Assembly (NCBI GenBank): GCA_034440575.1
Contig: JAOTOL010001661.1
Coordinates: 5,691,501 to 5,755,500 of the forward strand
Direction: 5' to 3'
Length of the DNA: 64,000 bases
Source of the DNA: Imbricaverruca yamaguchii
Lineage: Eukaryota > Arthropoda > Thecostraca > Neoverrucidae
Shown: piece after piece, positions 1 through 12,654 of the stretch
Numbering within the stretch: position 1 is the stretch's first letter
Layout: every line of letters starts with the position of its first letter
The notes under the pieces: generated by a model
Seen by the model: the letters and a program-made list of their open reading frames with translations, nothing else
Database searches by the model: none
Told to the model about the DNA's origin: nothing
Made by a program: the position numbers and the translations under genes

Positions 1-3000
1 TTTCTGTGGTAACTCCTGAACCATTCATGTTGTCGCGTTGCAAATTGGGATAGGTTCTATTACCCCATCTGTGCACATTGTGTCAGAATATTGCGCTCTT
101 AAGACACCTGAGCTAGGGCTGGTCAGTGTGGAGTCCCGACGTCGTCTCAAGGAGGTCTTTACATGTATATTGAAACTTTTTTTCGCAAAAAACTATGCAA
201 GATGAGATCAAAAGTAAAATACGGTTGCATAGAGTGAAATGTGAATTTACAAGCACAATGTTAAATTATATCAGGTTCTTAGGTCAAATGGCCAAACTGG
301 AACAAGAAATACCCCTGCCCATAACTTTATTCCAGGTATTTCCTTTCCAGGTATTGAACCTTGACGGAATTGGTGGACTTGATCTTTCGAAGCACCATTT
401 GTGCCAGCCAAGGCCTTAAGTTTGCATATCATGAATATTAAAGCACGAACTGCATTCGTTTTACGGCAATGGTCCGAAAGCTATGCAGAAGATGGGTGGC
501 CGCCGGTACTGACCTTTTTGACCTGGTCTGAAAGGTCAACTAAAAGGAATGTGTAAAAATGTATCGAGTAAAGTTCAACGATGTATCCACGCTATGTCGC
601 TTGTCACATCTTTCTGCCTAGCACGAAAATTAGTGGAAGGGACTTAATTTTACCCTCCGCACTGCGTGGGGTAGAAAATGTTCCCGCACTGAGAGAGCTA
701 AGGTGTACTCAAATTCACGCATGGATGGGTCAAACGGATAAAAGAGGCCTTTATGTGGTGGGGTAGTTCGATGATCATTGTCCGGATTCTTATCCCCATG
801 AAGCCTCGTCATGAAGCTTCACCTCCGTTGCAAGTAGTCCCCACTCAGATATCTCTGGAGATCACCTGTCACGCCCATGTCATTAGCAGCTTCAATGTGT
901 ACAGTGACGAGAATAGCAAAGCATGCACACATCGACAGTCGATGGAACGGCCTCCCGTCCCCCGGCACTAGTTCGACAACGGCCAGCCGAACCGATGTGG
1001 GACATGAGCTCGCCTGTCGGACCACTAGCCGTCGCCGCAGTATCGCGGCTCTGCACCAACAGTCTTGTGGACAGGATGCACCCTTTAAGTATGCATGTTA
1101 CGACCGCCCCCAGTGCGGCCCATCGCCGCCGGCGCCGCCGTCGCCGCTGCAGTCTCGGCGAGCTCGGGCCGGCGCCCCGTGGAGCAGATGGTGCGGCTCA
1201 CGCGTCCGCCGAGCGGACCATGGCTCGGACCGGATATCCGCACAGATCGGATATCCGTGTGGTGCAGATAACGGAGCGGGCTGGACAGTGTTTGACTAAT
1301 ATAAACGCACACGGATTTGATCGCGGATTGGCCGACCAACTTTTCCCGTGAAAAGAAAAATTGTACAAAATAACCAATAATTCCTTTTGTTGTCCTGTCA
1401 CGGCTTTACCTAATTATATTTCGGGGTTTGTTCATGCTGATTTTTTAAAAGCTTGTCTGAAAAATATTGATGTTGCGATATGGTTGACGATATGGTTGCT
1501 CATTTGTCCAATCATATCGTCAAGCTTAGTACTTGAGCTGGATTAATTCCACTGTTCCATCAATTTCTAGTCATCACCAAACTTTTATGCAATCAGATTA
1601 TTACATTCCAACTTTTGGCAATCCGTTCACGGGTGTACTGTGCGTAATGACATCCAAACGCACATTCATCCACCTGTAGCGCCCTTCTTAGCTGAATATC
1701 TGGGTGGATATCTAGAGCACCTTGATGTAGTTTTGCATGGTGCACTATAATCCCACATATAATATGGGCCAAATGGAACTGTTAACTCATGATGCGATGC
1801 GGAATGCAGCCAACAATACAAGTTATGTATTGTAATTGTTGTTGTTCAGGAAAGCAATACCATTGCCTTCCGTGATCATTTGTATTGTCATATAAAATGC
1901 TACCGTTGGTAAGCAAGCAGTGTCAGCGAAGCTGGCGCACAGGCTGCTTGCAAACGAAAGAGGCAGTCTTGAAACTGTTTCTCACGTCATTATGGCTTCA
2001 GAAGAGATCCAAATGTACGTAAAATATCCCGACGCACGTACATGTTAACCTAGCAAACTATGCCTACAACGGTGGATGCACTGCGATCGGAAATGGCATG
2101 ATAACTGCACATTATATTTAATCATGTCACTCTGCATATGAACATAATGGTGGTGCCAGCCAGCTTCCAAACTGAATTGCTTACCTTTTACATCACGATG
2201 GCAGCCATTATGTTGGATTTTAGTGGTACATTTGATGAGTCATGATTTCTTAGTCTAACAAAGTATCATCACGAAATACTAGAGAGACAAAACAAGCAAA
2301 TTCGAAGCAGTCGGACACAATTTAAACATTGTCTTTGCAAGCTGCAAGGGACATCATGGAACTCCATTTGAAGTGTGAGCTTAACAGGGTATTTACGGTT
2401 TGAAGCAAAAGCAAAATACGAATTTGATAGCCGCGGGCATGTGCGGATTAAGAAAGATCAGCTCATTGCCGTTACTTGATGGTAAATTGGACAGGTGTGA
2501 GGCATCTTCCTGCCTACATACGGCTGTGCTTGGCTGCTGACGCTTCGGGCTCCGATTGTGCCGCTGCCTGGACGGCCACACTCTGCTTGTTGGCTAGAAC
2601 TATGTATAGCTGCGCTAGCTTTAGTATTATCCGATAGCGCATAGAATGTTCCTTTGAAGGTGCGTAAAAGATGGCTAGACAGCCAAGAGGGCAGTGCGAC
2701 GGAGACCCTCCGAAAAATCCGCTCCGCTTACGAATATCCTGTCTACGCCCCTGGACAGACGGTGGCTCAGCTGTCCAGGAAGCATAAAAGGTGCACGAGT
2801 TTAGATCATCTGATGGTCCTACAATTATTCCTCGCACGGACTCCATAAGCCTGTGATCCACGAAGACGACCTTCATTCAGCTCCCAATCTCATTTCAACG
2901 GCCGGCAGCAGCACTGACCATTCACTGAAATCCATGTCTTTTCCCATCACCTAGAGACGCCAAATGGGACAGACAGACGCAAAGGGACACCCGAATGGGT

Positions 3001-3095
3001 TCGTAGCTCGCCAGGGACAGTAATCACGTGACCATCGCTGCAACCACGGTGGTGCAGTGTGGCGAACGGCCGGGTGTATGCCCACCGGAGCGACA
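1..3095. other. Non-coding stretch, no gene recognised
   Basis: No exon with convincing splice sites or protein-family similarity was found on either strand. The reading frames are short and overlap one another without codon structure. A GC-rich patch at about 1000-1330 holds a close pair of the palindromic hexanucleotide GATATC in similar context (about 1230 and 1249), but I cannot give it a function. It probably lies within or downstream of the receptor gene whose exons start at 5.2 kb on the minus strand, because that gene's transmembrane exons must lie left of the window or in this stretch. I did not recognise them here. Confidence 0.5.
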
Positions 3096-3098
3096 GGA

Positions 3099-3720
3099 AC
3101 ACCTCACATAACAAGAACACCTCACACGACAGAAACACCTTACACGACAGGGGAATCTGACACTGCGGGGATATCCTACACGGTAGGACACTTCAAACGA
3201 CAGGGGTACGTTACTCGGCAGGGATATATCACACGACAGGGACACCTCACACAACAGGGACACCTTATACGACAGGAACACCTCACACAACAGGGACACC
3301 TTACACGACAGGGACACCCCACACGACAGGGACACCCCACACGACAGGGACACCCCATACGACAGGGACACCTCACACGACAGGGACACCTTATACGACA
3401 GGAATACCTCACACGACATGGACACCTCACACAACAGGGACACCTCACACAACAGGGACACCTCACACAACAGGGACACCTTATACGACAGGAATACCTC
3501 ACACGACAGGGACACCTCACACAACAGGGACACCTCACACAACAGGGACACTTCACACGGCAGGGACACCTCACACAACAGAGATACCTCACACGACAGG
3601 GATATTCACAGGCAGGGATACCCTACACGGCAGGAACACCTCACAGTACAGGACGACCTCTCACGACAGGGACACCTCACAGGACGGGAACACCTCACAG
3701 TGTAGGACGACCTCACATGC
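3099..3720. repeat. Minisatellite, 18-bp unit
   Basis: About 34 tandem units of an 18-bp motif close to GACACCTCACACGACAGG, with substitutions concentrated at a few positions (CACA/TATA, ACGACA/ACAACA). Because 18 is divisible by 3, all six frames stay open over long distances and translate to six-residue repeats such as GHLTRQ. This explains the overlapping open frames here; there is no reason to think they are genes. The right edge (3600-3720) is more diverged, as is common at array margins. Confidence 0.95.
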
Positions 3721-4250
3721 GGCGAGGGCAGCTGTTATACCGCATGCTCATACACACACAAAGAGCCTACCGGACTACCGGATGCTGCATGCATCATGCC
3801 TATCTTCTGTGTGATGCACGGCATAGTCTAGCTAAGTTGTTACCAGACGCATAAGGTCATAATCGTGGCAACTGGGACCAGGTGGGAAGTATTTTAATTC
3901 CACTTTTCGAAGTGGAGGAGCCACCAGTTTTAACTCTTTCATCCAGTATTGTGTGGATGACAAAAAATGATGCTTTCTGCAATGTAAAAAAATAATTATG
4001 TATGGCTTGCTGGTGCAGAATTGTATTTGGATTGCGCCAGGTATGTATACAGTGTTCTCGTATGTGCACACATTACTTCCAAGGTTTAGGTTTGTGGCGA
4101 ATAGTGAGATGTATTTTGTTTTGGACGTGATCAGATCCAAATGTGAACTTGTCACGAAATGAAATGAGGCAGCTTAACGGGCACTGTCGTGGTCCTTCAA
4201 TAAACATACAAGCCAAGATTCTTTGTTATTATTATATTTCGCAAAATCGG
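3721..4250. other. Unannotated spacer between two arrays
   Basis: AT-rich sequence without a recognisable exon, RNA gene or element. Short open frames are not supported by splice signals or by similarity to a known family. Confidence 0.4.
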
Positions 4251-4254
4251 AATA

Positions 4255-4600
4255 AAAATTGTACATGCACTGGATGGTCCTCGATAATTGCACATGCACT
4301 AGTTTGCCCCCTTTAACTACACATGCACTGCTTGTCTCCCGATAATTGTGCATGCACTGATTGGTCAACGACGATTATGTATGCACTAGCTTGACCCTGA
4401 TAACTTGGCATGCACTGGTTGGTTCACGTTCATTATACACGGAATGATTGGCCCCCTTTGATCATGCATGCACTAGTTCGTCCCATTCGCCATGCTTACA
4501 CTGGCTCACCCCCCATAAATATGCATGCACTAGTTGGCCCTCGATAAGTACACATGCACTAGTTTGCCCCGGTTAATTATTCATGCCCTGAATTCCCAGA
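4255..4600. repeat. Degenerate tandem repeat, 29-30-bp period
   Basis: About eleven diverged units, each starting with a motif like CATGCACTAGTTTGCCCC followed by GATAATT and similar. Starts are visible at about 4262, 4291, 4320 and 4350. The units differ from each other at many positions, so this is an old array compared with the 18-bp array just upstream. Confidence 0.8.
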
Positions 4601-5166
4601 CGATCCCTGTAAAGAATACCCTGAAAGGTCGCCAGATGTTGTACAGAAGTGTTGAACACACAACTTACTAGGCTGAGTGTTGCCAACATGTCCTCAGGTA
4701 TCATCACTGATTCTAGGAAATGTTGAGCATGTCGCCCACCGTCCAAGAAAAACGCAACACGCATGGCAAACCGTCCTTCAGTCGAATTTCATTGCTTTCC
4801 AACCACAGAGTTTGACATATTTCTCAGCTTGCCAGCATTTCACGAAGGTATAACAACAGCTGGTTGCGTACTTGACTTCCTCTCTAGGATGTAATGCGTA
4901 CTACGTTTTTTTTAATGTTTTTTGTTTTTTTTTAATAAAATTATTTCTGGTACTTAGTCGGCCTTCACATGTTCGTTGCTGCGATACACATACTCGACTC
5001 GGTACCCCAAGACACATGTTTCACATGTTTGTTGCTGTTTTCGACCCCCCTAAATAATCATCGAGATGATTTACAGTTAGCCGTAGATTGAATAATGCGT
5101 CAGAAGATCGGAAGTAGATAGCACAATTGTACACACCAGACGTCGTAGAATTGTACCACGACTCAC

Positions 5167-5298
5167 TTGTGTGGTGACTGTAGTTTTGCATAGAGAGCAC
5201 CTCCACTTTGATGTCGTAGTGGTCGTGGGTCAGGTCGGGGCTGACCTCGATGCCCGGAGGCTCCCACTCGTACACCACCTCCTCTGTTCGGTACGAGT
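5167..5298 (-). CDS. Cys-loop ligand-gated ion channel, exon after the Cys-loop
   Basis: This internal exon of 132 bp encodes the end of the extracellular ligand-binding domain of a pentameric ligand-gated ion channel. The acceptor is a CTTTCAG at 5299-5305 and the donor is GTGAGT starting at 5166. It enters with one base carried from the previous exon and leaves with one base. Spliced to the Cys-loop exon it reads ...HLED-YSYRTEEVVYEWEPPG..., matching the conserved segment (ES[F/Y] followed by an aromatic-E-W) that follows the second Cys-loop cysteine in anion-type family members. A sequon NYS near the end could be N-glycosylated. The exon covers the strands around binding loop C's approach; the TM1-TM4 exons are not in the window. 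The subtype (GABA-, glycine-, glutamate-, histamine- or pH-gated) cannot be decided. Confidence 0.92.
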
Positions 5299-5537
5299 CT
5301 GAAAGCAGCAGTCATTCCGGCGGAAACGGTACTTCTAGAGCGTGCACCATCGGCCGCTGCTACGGCGTACTGTGCTCGCCCTCCAGGACACTTGCAGAGT
5401 GCTTTCTGTGTTTCCATCGGAAGTATTTCCAACCTCCTGTAGTCTACGCCTTATACACACACGCTGTAGATCTCAAACTAAGCCCATGGAGAACATTAAA
5501 GTCGATGATTCTGGTTCGAGCATTCTCTTCGGACCCG

Positions 5538-5561
5538 CGCACACACACACACACACACACA

Positions 5562-5629
<68 letters not shown>
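5538..5629. repeat. (CA)n(TA)n microsatellite
   Basis: A run of about ten CA dinucleotides passes directly into about 34 TA dinucleotides. It lies in the intron just upstream (in transcript sense) of the receptor exon at 5167-5298. Confidence 0.97.
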
Positions 5630-5631
<2 letters not shown>

Positions 5632-7859
5632 ACTTTAGTAATGTACATGATCAATTAAGCCAAGTAATGGCTAACTGCGTCCTTTCAATTGTGGCATCCC
5701 AAATTTGAGTATCCGAGTAGTATTCTTCAGGTAACGAAGCAGTATCACCCAAAAGCCCTGGTTCCACCTAATTGTTTTGATGGTCAGAAATTGACGTGCT
5801 CCTCACACCGTTTATTGCCGGCATTGATTAAAAAAACAAATCCTAAACATGCGTAATAAGACGTGATATCTAAATGGTGGCACTTTTTGGGTGGCTGCAT
5901 AGTACACAGAGCACGCCAACGGCATACGTAATGCGTATATTATTCGGAGTCGCCGACCTTAGTGTCTGCTGTTAGTATCCCTTTGGCACTTCTGATACTG
6001 CAACCGAAAACAGACTTTGTGTTGGCTAACGACCATACGAGAAGCATTCTGCCTGATAAACTTCGAGCACTGGCCCTGAAACACGTACCGATATTTTGTG
6101 ACATATTTTGTGAAAATAATTAACGGACCAGTCAAATACAGAATGCCGGAGTTGGAAGTGCCTCTGTAGGCGACACAACCATCCGCTCATTTACGCTCCG
6201 GACACTTGCTTCCGTTTACGCATGTCAGCTGGTGGTAATTTGTAAAGCGCTGGCCTTCATAGAAGTTGGAGCGGACGAGAACCGTGCTATTTTTGGCGAC
6301 TCGCTGGCAGCCTTTTGGCTCCAAAGAGTTTTAATTTCACAATAGCTTAGCACGGGACGCTGCTCGTCGTCCGGCTTTATTAGATGGTGTAGGGAAAGCC
6401 GTCCACCCTAGCTGGATTCCGAGCCACGTAGTTATTGTGGGCAATGAGCGAGCCAACACTGTCGCCAGGCGAGCGACGCAGAGCATTCCAAATCCCTACC
6501 AGGGCCAACTCTTCTACCAAGGGGTCGCGCTTGTTGTGATGAAGAGATAACAAGCGAGCTGGGGCGAGCTTGTTTCTTATAAATTGCGTAGAATTGCGCT
6601 ATTTTCAAGCCAGTGGCTCTCGTGTTCGCGTGGGACCAAGCAAGCGAAATAGCGCAGTGCTATTTTCGCATAGGTTATACTTATGTTCAGCGGCAGTAAT
6701 AAGCAACTGTGTTCTATATGTGCTGCAGTGCAAGCAGTCCGTCACATTTTAAACTGCTGTCCGAGGCATTACGTTGATCCTATGCCCGGGGCTTTACGTA
6801 GAGCGTCAGCGTCGTTTCGGGAGTAACAGACTCACTCTTTCTTCGCATTATTTGAGCGATTACTCACAGGCCGTTGAGTCCGAAAAACTCTGCAGCTTCC
6901 TTTCTGATGCAACATTGTATGCTGCCTACCCTGGACGTTGACATCAAGTTCACCGGATACTAAGGAGCATAAACATAGGCTTCAGTTGGCGCTGCAGTCA
7001 CGCTTTGAACAATTAATTGTGGGCACCAAATGACCATGTGGTCGACGCGCCCGTAAACACAAGTAGTCAATCAATGAAGGATAGCATACGTGAGAGAAAA
7101 CGGTACGCAATGTATGGAGAGAAAGAACACAAATGCAAAGTTCTTCAAGCGAAGAAGTAAATTTATGATCAGGAAATGTTTAACGAATTCCTAATCGGAA
7201 ATCCAAAACTGACATATATTGCGAAATATTGCAAACACGGATGCACTTTCAAATTAGGATAAGTTTCTTCTTGCGGTACTGAGTTAGCCTGTACTTGAGT
7301 ACTCCGAAACACCTGCCTTGGTTGCAAAGTACCGAGTTAAAATCTTGCAGTATTGGGTGTACGTTCCAAAAAGTTCTCGTAAAAGTGATGTGTCCCGCAT
7401 ATGAAATGTAAAACCGCACATGAAAATGACTTGCGTTGCATAAACACGGATTGAGAATGAAGTTTCATACATACACGCTGCAGGCTTCCTGATGCATGCT
7501 AAGTGATTTAAAATATGTAGACTATTCCCTTCGATAGTGATGTGTTTCATCCAGTCCTCATATTCGGTCATGAATTTCATTTGTGCGCAGTATCCTAGCC
7601 TAGTGTCAGTACAGTGCTTTCGCAGCCGATGGTTCAAGATAAATCGAATTATCTTAAATGGACCCAACCAGGCAGCCATCCGCCGTCAAGAAACCAAGCT
7701 GGCACCGTGAGACGGAAATGCTACACTATGTTCCGCCGCGATGTGCCGTCTGAAAACATCTCCCACGGGGGCGTTCGACCCGCAGCCCACCATGGCGTAC
7801 CGGCACAACAGCTCGCTCTTCGAACCACCCCGCAGACAGTCGCAGCGCTAGCGTTACCT

Positions 7860-8043
7860 CAAAAGTAACGTTAGGGATTATGCTATATTACTCAACGTTT
7901 CGGCCAGGGGCCATCATCAGGAGTCACTCCTGATCAGGATCAGGATCAGGATCAGGATCAGGATCAGGATCAGGAGTCGCTCCTGATGATGGCCCCTGGC
8001 CGAAACGTTGAGTAATATAGCATAATCCCTAACGTTACTTTTG
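7860..8043. repeat. Near-perfect palindrome with two hammerhead-like cores around a GATCAG repeat
   Basis: The arms (about 7860-7932 and 7971-8043) are inverted copies with about two mismatches. They flank a short tandem repeat of GATCAG. Read outward, each arm contains CTGATGA, then a self-complementary GGCC-CCT-GGCC helix, then GAAAC. That is the conserved-core order of a hammerhead ribozyme (CUGAUGA, stem II, GAAA). ACGTT after the core could pair with AACGT about 20 bases on to form stem III. No matching stem I is obvious, so cleavage activity is unproven. Hammerhead motifs are known in terminal repeats of Penelope-like retroelements, and a Penelope-like relic lies at 40.4-41.0 kb. The alternative is an inverted-repeat element that uses these arms as ends. 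Confidence 0.75.
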
Positions 8044-10734
8044 ATGTAAACTCAGCACCTCCTGGTATATTGAAGGTCGTATATTTTTTCTCACACAATG
8101 CCTAAAACCGAGGAGCACTTAAGAGCACTTAACAGCTATTTGAATATTCATTTAACGACGACTGGAACGGAAGCGATCACCCTCTAGCATGGCTAACCTT
8201 TCGAGAAGGCACAGTTTTTGGAACACGGCCGCCACGCTGAAATCTGACAAAAGTAGACTGTACTCTCAGTTAGTTATAATGGTTTTAGGACGCAACAGCA
8301 GACTGTACTTGTTTTGAATTGGAGGTACAAGCAGTTTTTACACGCCACATTGAAAACCACTGCACTCATATCGATGAGTTTCCAGCATGACTTCTTCAGT
8401 GCGGTCATATGCACATCTCGCGTACCTCTGGTACTCCGTGCTGCACCCCGGTCACCTGATGGACTGACGAGTGCGGAACAGTTATCTACGAGCAGGTGCA
8501 CTCACAAGCAGTTCATGGTGTTACGGCTGCTAGCATTCAAACGGGGCAGAGCTGCGGTCTGGCGCACGATATGGGCAGCGAAGAGAGCCTCCCGAAACAA
8601 TATGTAGGTAGAATGGACCGTTTTACTCCCACTTCACACAGGTGGGTTTAAATATAGCGTACCTCTGGTCATTTGCCCTCAAGTCCGCTACATGTGTTAC
8701 AGACCTACAGTTGAAACATCACTCACCCACTTGACGTGACCAACGAGATGGATCAGATGAACCAACGAGATGTCCTAGTGGAGCAAAGATAGCAGAATCA
8801 ACCCTAAATTTATACACCACGAACTTAGATGCGAGGAAACTCATATCGACTTCTCCACCCAAAAACAACACGCCTAAAATTAGGCATTTGGCGGAACTGA
8901 AGTGCGCAATGAATGCGCTCAGATGCTGAATACTGACATGCTGCTTACATGCAATGCAGCTGCATGCTGAAACATCTCCCTGAGGAATACATCAATAGCC
9001 AGTACTATTGATGTACTGCTGCAATATTTTAATTACATATTGGAAAGAGAAAGCTTTCTGTGCACTTCTCTCGCTCACATCGTCGCTATGTAAACTGATG
9101 GAAAAGCCGGTGGTTCTGCATCTAACATGGTTTTTAGAACAGCGGTGCCCACAATGCCGTTTCCTAAAAAAAAACTATCCGCTGCAATGTGTTAGCTTTC
9201 GACACTGCTAACTGTGCTGGTTTTCATGATCGCAAACACGTTGATGCCGTGTTCTTGAGCGTGGAGGACGCCCACGACCCTCCTGGCGCGGTGTTTTCTC
9301 ACCGTTTAACAACACCATTTCGCGGGTGATGGAAGACAATCTCTAAACACTTTGAGAGCTCAACGACTAATGCAGGCAAGTGGTATCAGCACACGCGGAA
9401 TTTGCACTGCTGACCGAGCGCAGATACCACCGCGGGAATTAGTATCGCCAGAAATAGATTGGCCTCCGCACGTCCAAGAAGATTGGCGTCCCCACCGAAC
9501 TGTTCCAGCTAAACGCATTAGTGCGTGTAACCACATGACGGACGCACCCTGGTATATACAGACGGCTAATTATACAGATTTAATTGGAAATTAAGCCGAG
9601 GCGTGGGAGGATTTTCGCTCTGTACACGATTCATTTACGGTTCCGAAAACCATTCTGCGGAACTAAGTTCAGATATACAATGGCAAAGGTTTGGAGTCGA
9701 CAGCTTTGAAGCAAACGCAAAACCACGGCCGTATTTTCGGCTCATCAGAGAAGTGTTCCTATCATAACGCCAATCACGGACCAAAGGAGGATCGTATGAA
9801 GTCAGGCTACGTTTTGTGACAGGTTTTGCCAGGTAGATATGCAGGCTATACAATGAATTGCAATTCCATTTTACCCAATGGACATATCAATCAAGAGAAG
9901 GCATAAACAAGGGAACATTCAGGCACGTGCACGACAATAATATTACTGCCTGCGACGCCTCAGGCGTGTCTACGTTGAAGTGCAGACAACGAACAGCCAA
10001 CGTACCATAAGAAGTCGCAAATCGCAACCACATCAACAGATGTCTCTCCACAAGAAAGTTCAAAATGTTGCGAAATTGTGTCATGAAGCAAAACACGTCT
10101 GTCTTGGCGGCCGTGCTGACCCTATATGCGAAGTTACGTAGCGATTTTGAAATTCGTGCCTCACGAAATGCAAGTTATTACCGTAGCGACACTGCAAATG
10201 TAGTGTCAGGGATAGCATAGACAGATTGTACTGACCTAACGCCCGAAGATGAAACTAGTCGGCTGTGTTCCTGTATTTTTCAACGAGCCATCTCCTGATG
10301 CCATCACCTAGGCCTCCTGAGCGCTCTCTCAACTCCATCTCCCAGGCCTGCTGAGCATCCTCTTAACTCCAGATCTAGGATCGGTTTCGAATGCTGAATT
10401 TAAGCTAACGAGGTTCTCTGTAAGCGAGCCCAGTGAGACCGAGCCCATTCCGACACACCTAGCTGGCCCGCAGACCTGAAGCTGGCCAACTCCTCGTGTG
10501 CTACAAGAGGACGTCGCAGGCACTGCAAGGAGCATGGTGCCTTTAAGAATGCAAAACCCTGTTTTCAAATCGCAGCGTCTCCAAGAGTGTATGCTTGGAA
10601 TGTCGACAGCGCAGGTGGGACGAGCCGGTTCTCCACCAGCGGCCAGCATCGCTGGTGGATCCAGACCTAGCTCTGACCGCACCGGCTGCACACTCCTAAC
10701 ACCGGCTGACTAAGCCATAGCCCTGGCCACGCCG

Positions 10735-11525
10735 GCTGCACACTCCTCACGCCGCTTGCACACTCCTCACACCGGCTGCACACTCATCACACCGTCTGCA
10801 CACTCCCCACGCCGGCTGCACACTCCTCACGCCGGCTGCACACTCCCCACGCCGGCTGCACACTCCTCACACCGGCTGCACACTCCTCACGCCGGCTGCA
10901 CACTCCTCACGCCGGCTGCACACTCCTCACACCGGCTGCACACTCCTCACACCGGCTGCACACTCCTCACGTCGGCTGCACACTCCTCACGCCGGCTGCA
11001 CACTCATCACGCCGGCTGCACACTCCTCACGCCGCCTGCACACTCCCTCACCTCCACGCCGGCTGCACACTCCTCACGCCGGCTGCACACTCCTCACGCC
11101 GCTGCACACCTCTGCACACTCCTCACACCGGCTGCACACTCCTCACGCCGGCTGCACACTCATCACGCCGCTGCACCCCCGCCGGCTGCACACTCATCAC
11201 ACCGGCTGCACACTCCTCACGCCGGCTGCACATCTCCACCGGCTACACATCCCACGCCGGCTGCACACTCCTCGCACCGGCTGCACACTACTCACGCCGC
11301 TTGCACACTCCTCACACAGGCTGCACACTCCTCACACCGGCTGCACACTCATCACACCGGCTGCACACTCCTCACACCGGCTGCACACTACCCACGCCGG
11401 CTGCACACTCCTCACACAGGCTGCACACTCCTCACACCGGCTGCACACTCATCACACAGGCTGCACACTCCTCACGCCGGCTGCACACTCCTCACACGGG
11501 CTGCACACTCCTCACGCCGGCCGAC
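10735..11525. repeat. Minisatellite, 20-bp unit
   Basis: About 38 units of a 20-bp motif close to CACTCCTCACGCCGGCTGCA. The main variation is GCC/ACC and CTC/ATC. Between about 11035 and 11260 the register is broken by small insertions and deletions; either side is regular. The long open frames over this array are an artefact of the repeat. Confidence 0.96.
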
Positions 11526-11684
11526 CGAGCGTGAGGAGAGCAAACTGGCTGACGAACGCCTATATTGGGTTTGACCTGATGTGCATCATGTTCATTATCT
11601 GTTTTTGTTGCGTTGCCACTTGACACCACACTGCGCATAATCTGTGACTTCTCACTATTCCGAGTGTAACACGTAAATACTCAC

Positions 11685-11767
11685 AATCTTCCAGGTGGAA
11701 CACGCAGCGTTGTGAGTCGAAGGGGTAGTCCCTGAAGCTCATTTTGCAGACAATTGTCACCGTCAAC
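11685..11767 (-). CDS. Cys-loop ligand-gated ion channel, Cys-loop exon
   Basis: This 83-bp exon carries the diagnostic disulfide loop of the pentameric ligand-gated channel family. It reads LTVTIVCKMSFRDYPFDSQR followed by CVFHLED. The two cysteines are separated by exactly 13 residues, and the loop contains the invariant aromatic-P-aromatic-D core (YPFD). The acceptor TTTCAG ends at 11768 and the donor GTGAG starts at 11684. The exon takes two bases from the previous exon to complete an arginine codon and passes one base on. The 83-bp length and boundaries are those of the Cys-loop exon in animal glycine/GABA-type receptor genes (established knowledge). In the protein this loop contacts the TM2-TM3 linker and couples ligand binding to gating. 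Confidence 0.95.
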
Positions 11768-11799
11768 CTGAAACAAATGGCAGTGCTATATGACGCCAT

Positions 11800-12565
11800 T
11801 CAAAATTGCATCATGCATTAATTGCGCCATACATAATTGCACTTTACATAATTGCACATACATAATTCCACCATATATAATTGCTCCATGCATAATTGCA
11901 CCATACATAATTACACCATGCAAGATTCACTATGCATAATTCACCACACAGAATTGCACCAAACAGAGTTCACAATACAGAATTAACTATGCAGAATTAA
12001 CCATACTTGCACCACACAGGTTTGCACCATAAAGAATTGCACCATACATAATTAACTATGCAGAATTCACAATGCATAATAGCACCATACATAATTGCAC
12101 CATGCAGAATTCACTATGTATAATTCACCATGCAGAATTGCACTATACAGAGTTCACAATACATAATTAACTATACAGAATTAACCATTATTAATTTAAT
12201 TAATTATTAATACTCGCACGACACAGAATTACGCCATAAAGCATTGCACGATACAGAATTCACTATGCAGAATTAATACACAAGTCACCATAACCAATTC
12301 ATTTTGATGTCACCATACATACTTCATGCATAATTCAACATTTCGATTTGGAACATATATGATTGCACCATTCAAAATGGCACCATCCATAAATACACCA
12401 TACAGAATTGCACCATACATAATTGCACCATACGGAATTGCACTATGCACAACTACTACACCATACATAATTACACCGTGCATAATTGCACCATACATAA
12501 TTGATCCATACATAATTACACCATACAAAATTTCACCATAAGATTTCGCCATGCAGAATACACCA
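11800..12565. repeat. Degenerate AT-rich tandem repeat, about 14-15-bp period
   Basis: Many diverged copies of a motif like CATAATTGCACCATA, with frequent CAGAATTCACTATG variants. Copies vary in length, and the repeat is best at 11820-12130 and 12360-12550. It starts just past the acceptor side of the Cys-loop exon. Confidence 0.85.
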
Positions 12566-12654
12566 CGCACAATACAGAATACATAATATATTTGTCACAA
12601 CAGGAAGCTACGACAGGCTTTTCGGGCTTCCTGTCCTGTCGTGTAACGGCCTAA

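Larger units (their letters stand above)
5299..11684 (-). other. Intron of the Cys-loop receptor gene (6386 bp)
   Basis: It lies between the acceptor of the exon at 5167-5298 and the donor of the exon at 11685-11767. It contains the CA/TA microsatellite at 5538-5629, the hammerhead-like palindrome at 7860-8043 and a 20-bp minisatellite (10735-11525). The stretches 5640-7855 and 8045-10730 show no exon I can support. A GC-rich patch at 7680-7860 keeps short open frames but has no family similarity that I recognise. Confidence 0.8.

Noticed and set aside
3024..3854. Open frames rich in GHLTRQ or CEVSLL repeats on both strands
   Set aside because: Produced by the 18-bp minisatellite (divisible by 3).
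7680..7868. Zinc-finger-like text (C...C...FRRHIAAEH) on the minus strand
   Set aside because: Cysteine and histidine spacing does not fit a C2H2 finger, and the frame is not bordered by splice sites.
10756..11574. 272-codon plus-strand frame of HTPHTGCTLLTPAAHSSRRL
   Set aside because: Produced by the 20-bp array. No flanking splice sites or domain.
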